From the NCBI GenBank assembly GCA_023053575.1, contig JAKZAP010000009.1, forward strand, positions 12,009,869 to 12,073,868: DNA of 64,000 bases, in the 5' to 3' direction. The notes beneath the pieces were generated by a model. That model was not told where the DNA came from. It was given only the letters and a program-made list of their open reading frames with translations, and did not search any database. The DNA comes from Branchinecta lynchi. Taxonomy: Eukaryota; Arthropoda; Branchiopoda; Anostraca; Branchinectidae. The position numbers and the translations under genes were made by a program. How positions within the stretch are numbered: the stretch's first letter is position 1; every line of letters begins with the position of its first letter. Of this stretch, positions 49,261 through 60,401 are shown one piece after another.

Positions 49261-52241
49261 GGTCGAGCAATGTCCCACTTTCAAATAGATTTTCAGTCCT
49301 TTGTCCCCAATTAAATAATAATATAGTCCAACCAACAGATACTCCTTCCCCTATATGTAATACCCATGATAAGGAAATGTTTTCCCCAAGTTCTAAAAAC
49401 CTCCCCCCACTTCCTGAACGTCCAAATAGGAATTTTGTTGTTAACCCCCTTGCCTATCCTCATTTAGGGTGTAAAACCCTTAAAAAGAAAGCGTTTTCAC
49501 GTGAATTTAATGATAAACGGTACGTGTTTCCGTCTTTCCTCTATTGTAACGCAGAAAGTCTGAATTTGGAAAAATTGACGGAGCTTGAGACTACGGCCCA
49601 AATGCTCAACTCTTCCGTTATTTGTATAACTGAAGTTCACAGGCAGGATTTAAATTTACTGAAAATGTCCAACTTCCTTTCTTTTGTTAAATTAAGGCCT
49701 GATGATCATTCTTTAGGAAAAAAGGGGGGAGGGGTCATGACTTTTGTTCATGATAGTTTACGACCTCAACTTTTGAATATTCCGTCTCTTAATGAATATG
49801 ATGAAATTATATGGGTTAAAATACAACCAAAGCGACTCCCTAGACCTTTCTCTGCGGTAGCGATGTGTGTTTTCTATTATTCACCTGGCCAACCCGCTGC
49901 TGCAAGAAAGGCTTTTTGGGAAAAGCTGCAGGAATCGGCAGATTATATCCAGAAAACACATCCTTTTTTTGGCATAGCCATGCTAGGAGATGCCAATGAA
50001 CTAAGTTGTAAATCTCTGGCCAGGTCACTTAACCTCAAGAATGTTGTTGATTTTCCAACAACCAAAGGTGGTACGTCTCTGGATGTAATAATGACGAATT
50101 TCTGCTCTTACTATCAAAACCCAAGTAAAATCGCACCGCTTGGTGGTAGCTATCATTTTATGTTGCAGTGGACCCCCTTTGAGAAAGTTAAAGTCAATTA
50201 CTCAGTAACCGAAATAACCTCAAGACCAATCACTGATCGGGGACTTTTGCAGTTTGGGGACTGGATAACGAAAGAAAATTGGGCCGGAGTCTCAACTGCT
50301 GAAGACTTGGATTCACAGGTGCAGAATTTTCACAGCAAACTAAATGAAAAGTTTGTTGAATGTTTTCCGGAAAAAAAGACGAAAGTGTGTTCAACTGATA
50401 AACCATACGTAAATTCAGAGATTAAACAAATGATTAAACATAAACTGCACTTAATTGGAAAAGGAAAGGAAGAAGAAGCAAAGAAATTAAGAAACAAAAT
50501 TAAATGGAAAATTAAACAGGCGCAGGAAAATTATTATAAAAAGGAAGTAGATAACCTCCTTGAATCCAAGCCTTCACAGTTCTTCGGTAAAGTTAAACAT
50601 CTGACTGGTAGAGGCCCGCAACCAGTTGATTTCATGAAGGAGGAGCCATCAGAGAAAACAGCGAACGACCTAAACTCTCATTTTGCTTCTATTGTACAGT
50701 CGTACCCACCACTGCCTCCTGAAAAGCCACCTTCGTTTTCAGCTGAAGCACCATCCCAAAACTCACAAGAAGATTCAAATGTAAATTCTAATTTAATGCC
50801 TGAAATTTCAATATCAGAAATTAGAAAGAAACTCTCCTCGTTAAAGAAAACATCAGTGGCACCCTTTGATGTTCCAGTAGCCATTGCTAAAGCTTTTGCG
50901 AAAGAATTAGCGTTTCCTCTTCATATCATTTACAATAATATCACCAAAACTGGATATTTCCCCAAAAAGTGGAAAATTGGCTTCATCACTCCCATTCCGA
51001 AAAAGGGAGCAGCTAATGATTTCTCTGGTGTGAGGCCGATCACTGTTACATCAATTTTTAGCCGAATTTACGAGAGCTTTGTTGCTTCTTGGCTAAAAAA
51101 ATATCTCTCGGAAGTCATCGATAAGAGGCAATTTGGTAACATCCCGAAGTGTTCAACTGTTCACTATCTCGTTAGTTTACTTGATTTTATTTTTAAAAAT
51201 TTAGATGAACCCGGGAAATGGATAAATCTAATTGCAATAGATTTTAAAAAAGCTTTCGATCTTGTAGATCACAAGATTTTGCTGGAAAAAATGGCAGAGA
51301 AAAATATTCCTGAATATCTTATTAATATCGTAAAAAGCTTTCTAACAAACAGAGAACAAATCGTAAAATATAAAAATAATTTTTCTTCTTCTTTACCGAT
51401 TTTTTGCGGTGTCCCGCAAGGAACAGTGATCGGTCCTTTATGCTTCCTCCTCATGATCAATGAAATAGCTGTCGGGCTGGAAGAAAGATGGAAGTATGTA
51501 GATGATCTTTCCCTAGCAGAGGTAGTATTTGGAGCGTGTAAAAGTCAAACTTTCAATTATATTGAACAAGTTACCTCTGAAGCAGCAAAATTAAATATGG
51601 TGGTAAATAAAGATAAATCTTCAGTAATGACATTTTCATTTCTCAAGAAAAGCCTACCTGAATTCGAACCACCTATAGACCCAAACCTCCTCTGTAACAG
51701 CACTACCCTGCTTGGGGTAGTGATCTCTTCTGATCTAACTTGGCATGAAAACACAAGATTGATTGTAAAAAAGGCAAATGGTGCTATCCAAATGCTGAAG
51801 ACTCTAAAGAAATTCCGGGTTCCTAAGGATAAACTAAAATTAATTTTCTGCATGTTCATCCGCCCACTAGTAGAATATGCATGTCCTGTTTGGCATTTCG
51901 CTCTTACAAAAGAAGAAAGTGATAAAATTGAACGGGTTCAGAAGAGGTCGCTACAAATCATCTACGGAGGTTCCCCACTGCCTTACTCTTTTTATCTAAA
52001 AGAATACAAACTTGACCCCCTTTTTGCCCGTCGAGAGAAACTGTGCCTAAAATTTGGCTCAACCCTCCTCCTCCACCCCATCTACAAGAACTTCCTCCCG
52101 CCCCCCTTTGTCCCCCTCAGATCCCGACTCCCCAGAGAGGCGGCTGTGAAAGTTCCAAAACTGACACCGGTTTACTCCAGGTCACAGCGTTATTCTCGAA
52201 GCTTTGTGCCGAGTTTTGTTCGTACTTTTAACAATTCGTAA
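49107..52241 (+). CDS. LINE ORF2: APE-type endonuclease and reverse transcriptase
   Basis: 1,044 codons from the first ATG; the frame is open from at least 49080, so translation may arrive by -1 frameshift from ORF1 (fusion about 1,326 residues). Endonuclease blocks: ICITEVH, GDANE (about 49986), SLDVIMTN, and GGSYH (about 50145) where SDH is usual. A Lys-rich linker follows (about 50380-50560). RT blocks: ITPIPKKGAAND, RPITVTSIFSRIYE, QFGNIPKCST, motif A IDFKKAFDLVDH, motif B CGVPQGTVIGP, motif C YVDD (51495-51506), LLGVVISSD, then the thumb motif RPLVEYACPVWH and IERVQKRSLQIIYG. There is no RNase H. This organisation fits the CR1/L2/Jockey group. The ORF is uninterrupted, so the insertion looks young. 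Confidence 0.93.
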   Translation: METCAVTRSTSSPISPPYSNSRFLFESTPAAPPPQISSDVSSRIVSAPVSLRSSNVPLSNRFSVLCPQLNNNIVQPTDTPSPICNTHDKEMFSPSSKNLPPLPERPNRNFVVNPLAYPHLGCKTLKKKAFSREFNDKRYVFPSFLYCNAESLNLEKLTELETTAQMLNSSVICITEVHRQDLNLLKMSNFLSFVKLRPDDHSLGKKGGGVMTFVHDSLRPQLLNIPSLNEYDEIIWVKIQPKRLPRPFSAVAMCVFYYSPGQPAAARKAFWEKLQESADYIQKTHPFFGIAMLGDANELSCKSLARSLNLKNVVDFPTTKGGTSLDVIMTNFCSYYQNPSKIAPLGGSYHFMLQWTPFEKVKVNYSVTEITSRPITDRGLLQFGDWITKENWAGVSTAEDLDSQVQNFHSKLNEKFVECFPEKKTKVCSTDKPYVNSEIKQMIKHKLHLIGKGKEEEAKKLRNKIKWKIKQAQENYYKKEVDNLLESKPSQFFGKVKHLTGRGPQPVDFMKEEPSEKTANDLNSHFASIVQSYPPLPPEKPPSFSAEAPSQNSQEDSNVNSNLMPEISISEIRKKLSSLKKTSVAPFDVPVAIAKAFAKELAFPLHIIYNNITKTGYFPKKWKIGFITPIPKKGAANDFSGVRPITVTSIFSRIYESFVASWLKKYLSEVIDKRQFGNIPKCSTVHYLVSLLDFIFKNLDEPGKWINLIAIDFKKAFDLVDHKILLEKMAEKNIPEYLINIVKSFLTNREQIVKYKNNFSSSLPIFCGVPQGTVIGPLCFLLMINEIAVGLEERWKYVDDLSLAEVVFGACKSQTFNYIEQVTSEAAKLNMVVNKDKSSVMTFSFLKKSLPEFEPPIDPNLLCNSTTLLGVVISSDLTWHENTRLIVKKANGAIQMLKTLKKFRVPKDKLKLIFCMFIRPLVEYACPVWHFALTKEESDKIERVQKRSLQIIYGGSPLPYSFYLKEYKLDPLFARREKLCLKFGSTLLLHPIYKNFLPPPFVPLRSRLPREAAVKVPKLTPVYSRSQRYSRSFVPSFVRTFNNS

Positions 52242-52349
52242 CTTGTGCGTTTTATCCTATTCTTTTTGTTTTTCTCGTTGACAAATCTTTCTTGTTTTAA
52301 CTGTTTGACTAAAAGATACCATATTTGGGCTATGCCTATGAGAGACTGT

Positions 52350-52386
52350 ATCTTGTTTACATTAAATGATTTGATTTGATTATTTG
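52350..52386 (+). repeat. LINE 3' tail, (TGATT)n
   Basis: TGATTTGATTTGATT precedes the resumption of pearl sequence (ATTCCGGACTAATTATATG). It gives the 3' limit of the LINE. GATT on both sides could be a short target duplication but is ambiguous with the tail. Confidence 0.7.
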
Positions 52387-52419
52387 ATTCCGGACTAATT
52401 ATATGTCCGGGTAAAAATC

Positions 52420-52760
52420 TGATAACGCGGTGAAAAGGCGTGTTTGCAGTAATCGTGGTATCTGATATTCAGATCCCACGGTCCGACCGTGGTAACTGAT
52501 CGTGGTATCTGAAAAAGTCTTCTCACTATCATCAGTTGTCAAATTGGTGGGGAAAGAAGTTTGGCACTTAGTGATGTGAATAAATATCAGTTTTTCTTTA
52601 GGGATGACTTCGAGAAGCACAATTTCGGCAATTGTCGTTTTTGAAGAGCAACCGTATATCAGATACCACGGCTACTGCAAAAAACGAACAATTGCAGATC
52701 CAGTTACCATGGTATCTGCAAAAACACAACTAATGCTTGTGTATTAGTTAGAGTTATCAA
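52420..52760. mobile_element. Palindrome-rich element, 'GCAGT.ATCGTGGTATCTGATA' family, copy 1
   Basis: TTTGCAGTAATCGTGGTATC... on the left is mirrored by ...GATACCACGGCTACTGCAAAAA on the right, with inner GGTATCTGA/TCAGATACC repeats and 'CACTTAGTGATGTGAAT'. Same family as 56330-56860. Confidence 0.6.
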
Positions 52761-53029
52761 TAAAAAAAACCTTGAACCAAAACCTGGTCAATAAAAGCAG
52801 AATACTGAGGAAGTACGGATCAGCCAAGCCCGTAACTTGTGTGCAGACGCGTCTAGAATGGTAATCAAGGCCTCAATCCTCCAAGTAATATTTACAGAAG
52901 GATTCAACCGGTACTTACACATCATATGTGTGCTATGAGAAAAGTTTCGTTGCTTCCTTGGTGATTTTATCACAAATCTTTAAAGCACAATGTTCCAATA
53001 CTAACAAGGTATTGGATATGCAGATACTA
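52761..53029. other. Unassigned sequence
   Basis: I see nothing supported. Confidence 0.3.
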
Positions 53030-53870
53030 ACAAGGCTATGGGTACCCCAATATTGAATATTTATTGGACTACTTGATCCAGACAAGCGAATCTTGTAGAT
53101 TTCTGGTCTTCACCAAACCCTTTAGCATTTCGCTATGGCCTATAACCAAGTTCATATGTATTCAGCATGCATGTTAACTCAGACATCTCATCTCTAATCG
53201 ACTACAGACCAACTTGACCGAATTCCTCCTTTTAGCAGTAGGCAACTCTCGGGGAACTGCATGCAGAGCAATGCATGCTGGTGATATTGAGAGGCGAACC
53301 TTTCGTTCCAAACTTCCGAGTTTTGGCAAATTTTGCCAGCTTATACGTCAATGAAACAAAGTTCAAAACTGGATTCAGCATGTCTCCTTACCCCGATCAC
53401 GAATCTCTAATAGATCTTTAATATTGTCGAAAGCTGCACCAGTATGTCTCCTCACCCTATATTGACTACATCATTGGGTTTTACAACTTCATACCAAATT
53501 TCCGGTGTGGCTAGATTCCAGGCCAAGTACTTGTCCGGCAAGAAAATAATTTTCATTTTCGGATTCAGCATCTCTCCTTCCCCCTAGGCCATAGCTCTAA
53601 TCAACTTCAAATTAAACTTTTCTTTCAAATTTCACTTGTACGGCAAGAAAATAAATTTCGTATTCGGGTTCAGCCTGGCTCCTTAACCCTAAATCGAACC
53701 TCTAATCAACTTCAGATTAAGAAGTTCGGACCCCCCCCCCCCCTGAAAGTCCTCATGCCAAGTTTGAATAAAATATCCAACCCCTTCGAGAGTTGTCGTG
53801 CTAACAGACGGGCAGACGGACAACTTTTACGAAATCATACGTATCCCGTCACTTACATAGGGATCTGAAT
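53030..53870 (+). mobile_element. Pearl-like element, copy 4 (diverged)
   Basis: Repeats of 'TTCAGCATGTCTCCT' and 'CTAATCAACTTCA', then CACTT/AAGTTTGAATAAAATATCC, ACAGACGGGCAGACGGACAA, ACTTTTACGAAATCATACGTATCC. Collinear with copies 1 and 2 but more diverged. Confidence 0.6.
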
Positions 53871-54180
53871 AATAGAAAACTAGGCTCTACTTTTAACAAA
53901 TTATCGAGGGCTTTAGCCATTTCAAGCCTTCTCCCAGACTCATTAACTTCTAGCAAAAACCCGGAAAATTCAGATAACCGGTTTTACGCATCGGCAACAT
54001 CATACGCGAACACCCGTCGGGAGCATAATGTAAATAGAAAATAGTGAATCGTGGTAAGGACAAGATTAGTTATGTGTAGTTAGCGGGCTCAGATTGTAAT
54101 ATGAAATTTGAGTTGGTTTAAGAACTAATGAATGCAGCTAAGGAAGTATGTTGCGTTGGCATAATGGTACGACGAGTCCT
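53871..54180. repeat. Dispersed repeat shared with about 26050-26160; ends like a TTAA element
   Basis: 'AATTCAGATAACCGGTTTTACGCAT' links it to 26110. It ends CGAGTCCT then TTAA at 54181, like the right ends of the AGGACC family. The left end was not identified. Confidence 0.45.
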
Positions 54181-54184
54181 TTAA

Positions 54185-54600
54185 AGGACACCCGAATGAA
54201 GAGTACCAAGTATCATCCCTATCTGTATGACTTCCGTTAACATTGCCTGCAGAAAACCCGATTCAAATACGAAATAGCGTTTCCAAGCTATGATTTTTGC
54301 TCCATTTTGCATCTGTCCTTGTTTCAGTAATGAACAATTTTAGAAATGAACAAATGTCTCCAATCAACCCTTCTTCTGGAATATTTGTTAACCAGTTAAG
54401 CCCAAACGTATATCTAGAAGAAATTCCAATACGATCCGGCCAGCGCTGTACAAGATTTGAAGGAATTGCGCTTTTTGTCTTGGAGTCTGCATTTGCAAAC
54501 CTCCAGAAACGAAATGTTTAAACGTATGTTCTCCGTGGCTATGTCTGTAAATGCAGTCTCCATGGTGTGTTCAAGTATGGTTTCATTGTTCAGGTGTCCT
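54185..54600. mobile_element. piggyBac-like MITE, AGGACACCCGAA family
   Basis: 416 bp with TTAA on both sides (54181-54184, 54601-54604). Ends AGGACACCCGAA and (reverse complement) AGGACACCTGAA. The ORF through it is not recognised and is probably chance. Confidence 0.75.
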
Positions 54601-54604
54601 TTAA

Positions 54605-55048
54605 ACAATGTGGTTCCCTTTTTTTAACGTCGCGGTTTGTATCTCTACACTGTTACCAAATCTTTCTACGATATATGAATTCAGTTGCAAATAGAGTATT
54701 TTAAGGCAAGACGAAAATTCGGTGATGTGTATTATCGTTAGAACAGTTCTATGAAGAACAAAGGATTGATTGTCTCGAGTATTTAGTGATATTCAGTTGT
54801 AGATACGAAGTCGCGTATATTGCCTTTGTTTTCCCTTATGTTTCTTACTCCATTTTTATGTACTTGTACATTATAATGGGTAATAAAACGTATAATAATA
54901 ACTACGTCTTCCAACATGCAGCCCACTGGGCCCGCCAAAGGTTTCCAGAATATCATACGTTTAATATGTGCATGCTTAGAATAAAATTTAACTCACCAAC
55001 CCTATAACTACTCGCGAGAAACTTCGAATATCCAGTCCCTCCAGGCTG
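54605..55048. other. Probable 3' UTR and flank of the GH30 gene
   Basis: On the minus strand, ATTAAA at about 54958-54963 lies some 85 nt after the GH30 stop and could serve as a variant poly(A) signal. No other feature was recognised. Confidence 0.4.
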
Positions 55049-55246
55049 TTAAGCACGCGCCACAAACGTTACGACTCCCTCTGGCGGGATTTCAAGGTTG
55101 TACGTTTTGTAATTGACGTTAACGTTTATGAACTGCGACGTTGACCATTCATTGTTGTTAACGACAATAACAACGCTTCCGTCGGGATTTTTGAAGGCGA
55201 CGGATTCGATGCTTCCGTTTTGTCCAAGGCCTGAGTCGCTGTCAAC
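55049..55246 (-). CDS. GH30 glucosylceramidase-like, terminal exon
   Basis: 65 codons plus TAA, preceded on the minus strand by the acceptor CATTTTTTAG. The translation contains SIESVAFKNPDGSVVIVVNN and IPPEGVVTFV. These match the C-terminal beta-domain of GH30 enzymes (lysosomal glucosylceramidase family), where an 'AVA.xNPDGSxVVVVLN' strand and an 'IPxxSIxT' strand close the protein. The exon begins in phase 0 and fits the phase-0 end of the exon at 60919-61076. The active-site domain lies upstream, beyond this window. Confidence 0.85.
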   Translation of the reverse strand, partial: VDSDSGLGQNGSIESVAFKNPDGSVVIVVNNNEWSTSQFINVNVNYKTYNLEIPPEGVVTFVARA

Positions 55247-55274
55247 CTAAAAAATGAACACATTTTGCGTTAAT

Positions 55275-55545
55275 GAGCATGCTCCACCCTTCTAACAATA
55301 GTAACTATTGGTCACTATTTCCGTTCAACTTCGTAAAAATTTACTACGCTGACCGTTCCAACCTTCTCGAAATAGTAACTAATAGTAACTATTTGCTTAC
55401 CATGCTCGGGAGCGTAGTAAGCGTGGTAACTACGCATCTCTGTAAAGTGGTTGATCAGATTCAATAGTGGCATGATGTCCTGCTGGAAAATAGAAAAATC
55501 GTTCCAGCCTTGACGAGAAAAAGCTAGAATTCGTGACTCCAGCTA
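55275..55545. mobile_element. AGCGTGTTCCACC MITE, copy 3 (right end lost)
   Basis: Starts GCATGCTCCACCCTTC and is collinear with 27648-27931 ('TTACTACGCTGACCGTTCC', 'TTACCATGCTCGGGAGCG', 'AAAATCGTTCCAGCCTTGACG'). The right TIR is missing. Confidence 0.65.
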
Positions 55546-56329
55546 GTTTAACTTGTTCTCAGTTCTCAAGTTCTCAGCTAGTTAAAAATTAACAAACAAA
55601 ATTGTGGGTAGACTTCCAGCAGAAATAGGAAAATCCGGGCAGAAATTAAAATTTTCATAGTGGGCTAACACCCGGGGCTAGTCCTTGGTAGAACCAGCTT
55701 GGCACGGGCCTTATTGTCTCTACTGAGCGCAAGAAATTCCCACTCCTCCGTCATTATTTCGTTTTGCACGTATAATTTTAGTGCTTTTTCGGCCGAGCCG
55801 AGTTTGCCAGTCAAGATTCAAAATTTGTTTTTAATTTTGGAGCCAACAGATCTATCTTTTGTGTCAGGACGGAGTCGACAAGCGCCAATAGAAATCCGTC
55901 CAATTTCACGGGCAAGTATTGATGTTTTCGATACTGTTTATCAATTTTATCGCAAAAAGATCAACTGAATGAACAGTTTACTATTTTTGCATTTTTCCTG
56001 ATACCATGGATTTTAAGGATTCTAGGATTCAACAACTTTACTAAAAAAAAAATCATTCCGGCTTGACAACCGGTTACACACAAAGCACATACGCGCTTGA
56101 AAAACGCAACCAGTACACATTTACTATCATATTCTAACCAAACATTCACTAAAATAAACTAAAAATTTATTAATTAATTTGTCAATTTGTCCTCTCTCGT
56201 CTTCATAACCCTCCACTCACCAACTACCCTGAAGGAGATGTTTCTTTAACCGATTTTTAAACTGCGGTACACTTTCCGCTTCTCGAATTGAGTCTGGAAA
56301 AGTATTCCAGACCACCGTACCTGAAGCCT
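55546..56329. other. Intronic, contains a partial AGCACAACTC-family interior
   Basis: 'TTTCGTTTTGCACG' and 'AGTGCTTTTTCGGCCGAGCCG' (about 55755-55805) match the interior of the TTAA element at 26521/37801. The rest is unassigned. Confidence 0.4.
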
Positions 56330-56860
56330 TCAAGTGGTATCTGTTACCACGGTAACTGGATCTGCAATTAGTCGTTTTTGAAGTTTTATCATCAATTTTA
56401 TCGCAAAAAGATCAACTGAATGCACAGTTTACTATTGTTGCGTTTTTGCTGATACCATGGAACCTGTTACCACGGTAACTGGATCTGCAATTAGCCGTTT
56501 TTGCAGTTATCGTGGTATCTGATACAGGGTGCTCTGCAAAAACGACTATTGCCGAAACTGCAGTTTTCGAAGTCATCCCAAAAGAAAAACAGATATCCAG
56601 TTACATCACTAAGTGCTAAACTTCTTTCTCACCAATCTGCCAAAATTTGATGAAAGTGAGATGACTTTTCAGATACCACGACCAGTTACCAAGGTCGGAC
56701 CTGAATATACCACGATACCACGATAACTGGCCAGATACCACGATAACTGCAAAAAAAAACTTTTGACCGGGGTATCAGATACCACGATAACTGCAAAAAC
56801 GACTTTAGACCGAGGTATCAGATACCATGGTATTTGCAAAAACGCAACTTATGTATTGCT
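56330..56860. mobile_element. Palindrome-rich 'GTATCTGATACC' family, copy 2
   Basis: Multiple GGTATCTG/CAGATACC and TTACCACGGTAACTGGATC motifs in both orientations with GCAAAAACGAC ends. It shares 'AACTGGATCTGCAATTA' internally as a local duplication and 'TCACTAAGTGC' with 52420-52760. Confidence 0.6.
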
Positions 56861-56929
56861 CAACGGTGTAACGGCAGTAAAAATAGTAAGAAAAAACAGA
56901 AATAACTTTCAGGATAATGAGAGGCATAT

Positions 56930-57390
56930 TCTCGCCCTTTCCCGAGGACCCCTTACCCTGCGCTTTTGTTAGTCCCAGGGACTCACTCCACGTATTTTCG
57001 CGAGTCCCCAGGGACGCGGAATGCTCTGATTATCATCACCCTCATCAAAAAAGGACTTCCTTTTAGATTCGGTGGGGAATCGATTTTGGGAGTTGCTGGG
57101 GTTCTAGTTTTCTAAAAACAGATGTTAGAGATGGTTAATAAGAATTTAGGAGATCAATGTTGTGTTTGATTATGGTTTAAAGCTGATTCTGAGAAAAAAG
57201 CATATTTTTCTTTGAGGTTACAATTTTTGTAAAGTAATAACAGCGCAAAATTAAGTAAAAATAGTTGTAATAAACAAAAACAAAAATAAACTGGATCCAG
57301 GCAAACTTCGTCACCTGAATACATTTTTTTACGAACAAAATTCATTTTGGAAGCATTCCCTGTGTCCTCGTTCTTTTCCATGCGTGGAGT
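56930..57390. mobile_element. 'GCCGTTCC' TIR-family copy (inverted, diverged)
   Basis: 'GGGACTCACTCCACGTATT', 'GATTATCATCACCCTCATC', 'AAACTGGATCCAG' and 'CATTTTGGAAGCATTCCCTG' mark the family of 15731-16142. Ends partly lost. Confidence 0.55.
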
Positions 57391-57501
57391 GACCCTTATA
57401 TTGTTGATTCCATGTGTGCAAAGTAAATTTCGCCGAGTAAATTCCGCCTGAGGACTAAGCTAACGGGGCGGTGAACGCGGAAACGGCCAATCGGAAGTTA
57501 A

Positions 57502-57868
57502 AGGACCTGTCTTAACTTTAATATTAACGCAACCTACTTCCATGATCCTAAACCATTTCTAAACCCGGAGACCCTTTTCGTGCGGTACATTCTAACCCCT
57601 TTACAAAACCACGCTGATTTTTCACTTGCCGTGTTTTGCTACCTTCGATGTGTATCACGCTGTCGACGGTTGTCTGCGGGAGGTTTTTCCATCAGAAAAA
57701 AACGGTTATGAAAATTGTTTCCCTGTTTTCGTTATAAGTCAACGGGACTCGGAAAAGGATTTAAAACAGCCAAAACCTTGGGATATTTGATGAAAGCACA
57801 TCCTAGTTTAAAGTATTCAAACATTTTAAATTACTGTAAGTTGAAGAGTAAATAGTGCGAGGGGTCTT
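57502..57868. mobile_element. piggyBac-like MITE, AGGACC family, uninterrupted copy
   Basis: TTAA on both sides (57498-57501, 57869-57872). Ends AGGACCTGTCTTAAC and GCGAGGGGTCT. Interior: 'CACTTGCCGTGTTTTGCTACC', 'CACGCTGTCGACGGTTGTC'. Provides the empty-site reference for the nested copy at 28739-30990. Confidence 0.8.
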
Positions 57869-57959
57869 TTAACATAGAAGTCTTTCACCCTCAGTAGTGG
57901 GTCGTTAACTGATAAACCCTGGACCAGGTAGTGGTTCGGCGAGCGACGGGGTAGCCTAC

Positions 57960-58660
57960 AGCTATATTCTCGCCGTTCCCCAAGGACTCCTTTTGAGGAG
58001 TCCCTGCGTTTTTGTTTGTCTCTGGGACTCACTCCCCGTATTCCCCACGTACGGGAATGCTCCGATTGTCATCAAAAGGACTCCGTTTCAGATTTGGAGG
58101 TGAATCAATTTCTGCTGGTGTTGGTGCAATGTAAAATTAATTAAAATAATCAGAATGAACAAAACCAAAAATAAAGCGATCCATACTGATTTCGTCAACT
58201 GCATATTTTTTTTTTCGAACAAAATCCATTTTGGAAGCATCCCGTATTCTCGTTGTTTTTCATACAGTCCGCGTGGAGTGACTCCCTCTATTCTCGCCGT
58301 TCCCTTGATTTCCCTACGAGTCCTCGGGGAAGGTGCGAATACGCCTGAAAAGGCGATTCTGCAGATCTCACTGATTCACTTTCCATTTTTGCTGGTTTTA
58401 GTGCAATGTTAAATTAATTAAAAGCAATCAGAATGAACAAAACGAAAAATAAAGTTGATTCAAACTCATTTCGTCAACTGAATATTTTATTTTTTGAACA
58501 AAATCCATTTTGGAAGCATTCCCGTATTTCCCGTATTCTCGTTGTTTTCCATACCAGGAGTCCGCGAGGAGTAACTCCCTCTATTCTCGCCGTTCCCACG
58601 ATTTCCCTAGGAGTCCTCGGGGAACGGTGAGATACGCCTTAAAAGGCGATTCTGGCGATC
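57960..58660. mobile_element. 'GCCGTTCC' TIR family, two head-to-tail copies
   Basis: A unit with 'GGTGCAATGTAAAATTAATT', 'CATTTTGGAAGCAT', 'CTCCCTCTATTCTCGCCGTT' and 'GGCGATTCTG...GATCTCACTGATTCACT' occurs twice, about 280-295 bp apart. The second copy's right end is GGAACGGTGAGATACGCC followed by TTAA. Confidence 0.65.
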
Positions 58661-58914
58661 TCACTGATTCACTGTCTAAAAGAGAAAGCGAGAATCCGCG
58701 AGAGCCAGAACAAACGGAAAGTGATTGCACCGTTACAACTTTTCGCCGGCTCGCCACTTTTCATGCGCGTAGTACATTCACTTTCCACGCCACTATCCAC
58801 AACTGGCGGAGCGCAAGAACAGTATTGGAAAGCGAAGCGAGTTTTAGCCGCAGGCGCAAGAGCACACGGCGGATAAGCTATCGGAACTTTCCAGACCGCC
58901 AGAATCGGCCTTAA

Positions 58915-59997
58915 AGCACAACTCTTATTATCTTTTCACTATAAAATGGAACAGAAAAAACGTTTTCAAAAATACAGTTAATTTACAGCTGAAACTAGCG
59001 ATCCTCTTATTAGCGCTTGTCGATTATATCCAGCCTTCCTGCTCTCCAACACGGTGGCTGGGCGCAAAAGATTTGAAAACTGAAGGTGCCTTAAAGTTCA
59101 ATGGGCACATCAAACTACCCCAATCCCACTCTGTAACAACCTAGGAACAATGCTTACCCCCTAGATCAGCAGCTTTTCAACAGTTTCCTCTCTGTGATAT
59201 TTCAAAGCGTAATTTTTTGGGCCAGTACATGCTCAATTTACTAGCTTGGACAAAGATAAAAGTGATGTTTCTTGTAACACTTAGATCTTTATTTTATGCA
59301 TAAATCAGCTTGTATAATTCAGATTTGAATAGGTTATTTGTTTTTTAATGATTTTTGTAGCAATGTTATTTTTTTAAGCTTATTGCATATTCTGGTACAT
59401 TTTATAAAGCAATCTAATCAAGCTTCCCAACACTATTCCACAAAGAAAAACTTTTAATAGGCAATTTAAGTCATGGAACTTCTCATGAAACACTAGAACA
59501 ATCAGAGAAACTGCATCTGCGGCCTGACATCTCAAATATATCCTTTTCTATCAAGCATTGCTGGGAGTTTTTGAATTTAATGCCACGATATCCCAGCTCC
59601 TAAGATTTGGATCGCCGAAATGCCAGAGAGGTAAAGATAAGGGATAACAAGAAAACGGCCGATTTTCGTAGCGACTTCAAAAGGAAGGCGAAAATGTTTA
59701 TTTGCGAAGCAAACATAAAGTAAAGCATTAGAAGTGTCCATTGTGCTTTAAGCAAATAAAAGAAGTAATAAACAAAAGATTATCACATCCTTTTGTGTGA
59801 AAGAGTTGTCAGCGGACAATGAAGATTCCGGCAAATTTTTCGTTGGGTGACGGGAAAACTCGGCAAGGCCGAAAAACCGCTAAAAATTCATAGTTATGAA
59901 ACGAAACAACGGAGAAAGGTGGGGACTTATAAGCTTATAATTCCATATTTGAGCTAAGTATATTATAAAAGGCAGAATAAACCTCACTAATAATCCT
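58915..59997. mobile_element. piggyBac-like MITE, AGCACAACTC family, interrupted
   Basis: TTAA on both sides (58911-58914, 59998-60001). Removal of the nested element leaves about 426 bp, collinear with 26521-26974 and the inverse of 37801-38221. Confidence 0.78.
59095..59747. mobile_element. piggyBac-like MITE, AGCACAATGG family, inverted copy, nested
   Basis: 653 bp with TTAA on both sides (59091-59094, 59748-59751), one base longer than the copy at 21438-22089. It splits the 58915-59997 element. Confidence 0.82.
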
Positions 59998-60001
59998 TTA
60001 A

Positions 60002-60401
60002 GTATAGCAGAAAACGGGATTGTTTGAAATACGTAGAACGTATGCCTCGTCGCTCCTCTTGGTATCGCTGTATTTTCAGTAAGAGTTGTGCTTCACATGA
60101 CACCTCGCAAAGCACAGTGTTTCTGCTAAGATGTTCTAAGATAGTTAACTAATTTATACCCTAGCTATGGTTACAGCAAATTCCAGAAGGTTGCGGCTGT
60201 TCTTCGCCGCTTTCGATGTCCGTTGCCTTAGATGACAAACGTGGCAAAATTTGAATAACCGTTCTTTCGACGAATAAGCAGCTGGAAAATAATTATCGGG
60301 AGCCTGATATGTCACGTAAGGAGAATAAACTTGGCAAGCGTGATAATCGTTGTAATACCAATAGAGAAGATGGGATACAATTGTAAAGTGTAGATTCTTA
60401 A
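60002..60401. other. Intronic, unassigned
   Basis: I see no element terminus or exon. Confidence 0.3.

Noticed and set aside
49074..52241. Retrovirus or LTR retrotransposon because of U UUU UUA and a YVDD reverse transcriptase
   Set aside because: There is no protease, RNase H, integrase, primer-binding site or LTR. The RT is preceded by an APE-type endonuclease and the element ends in a (TGATT)n tail, so it is a LINE.
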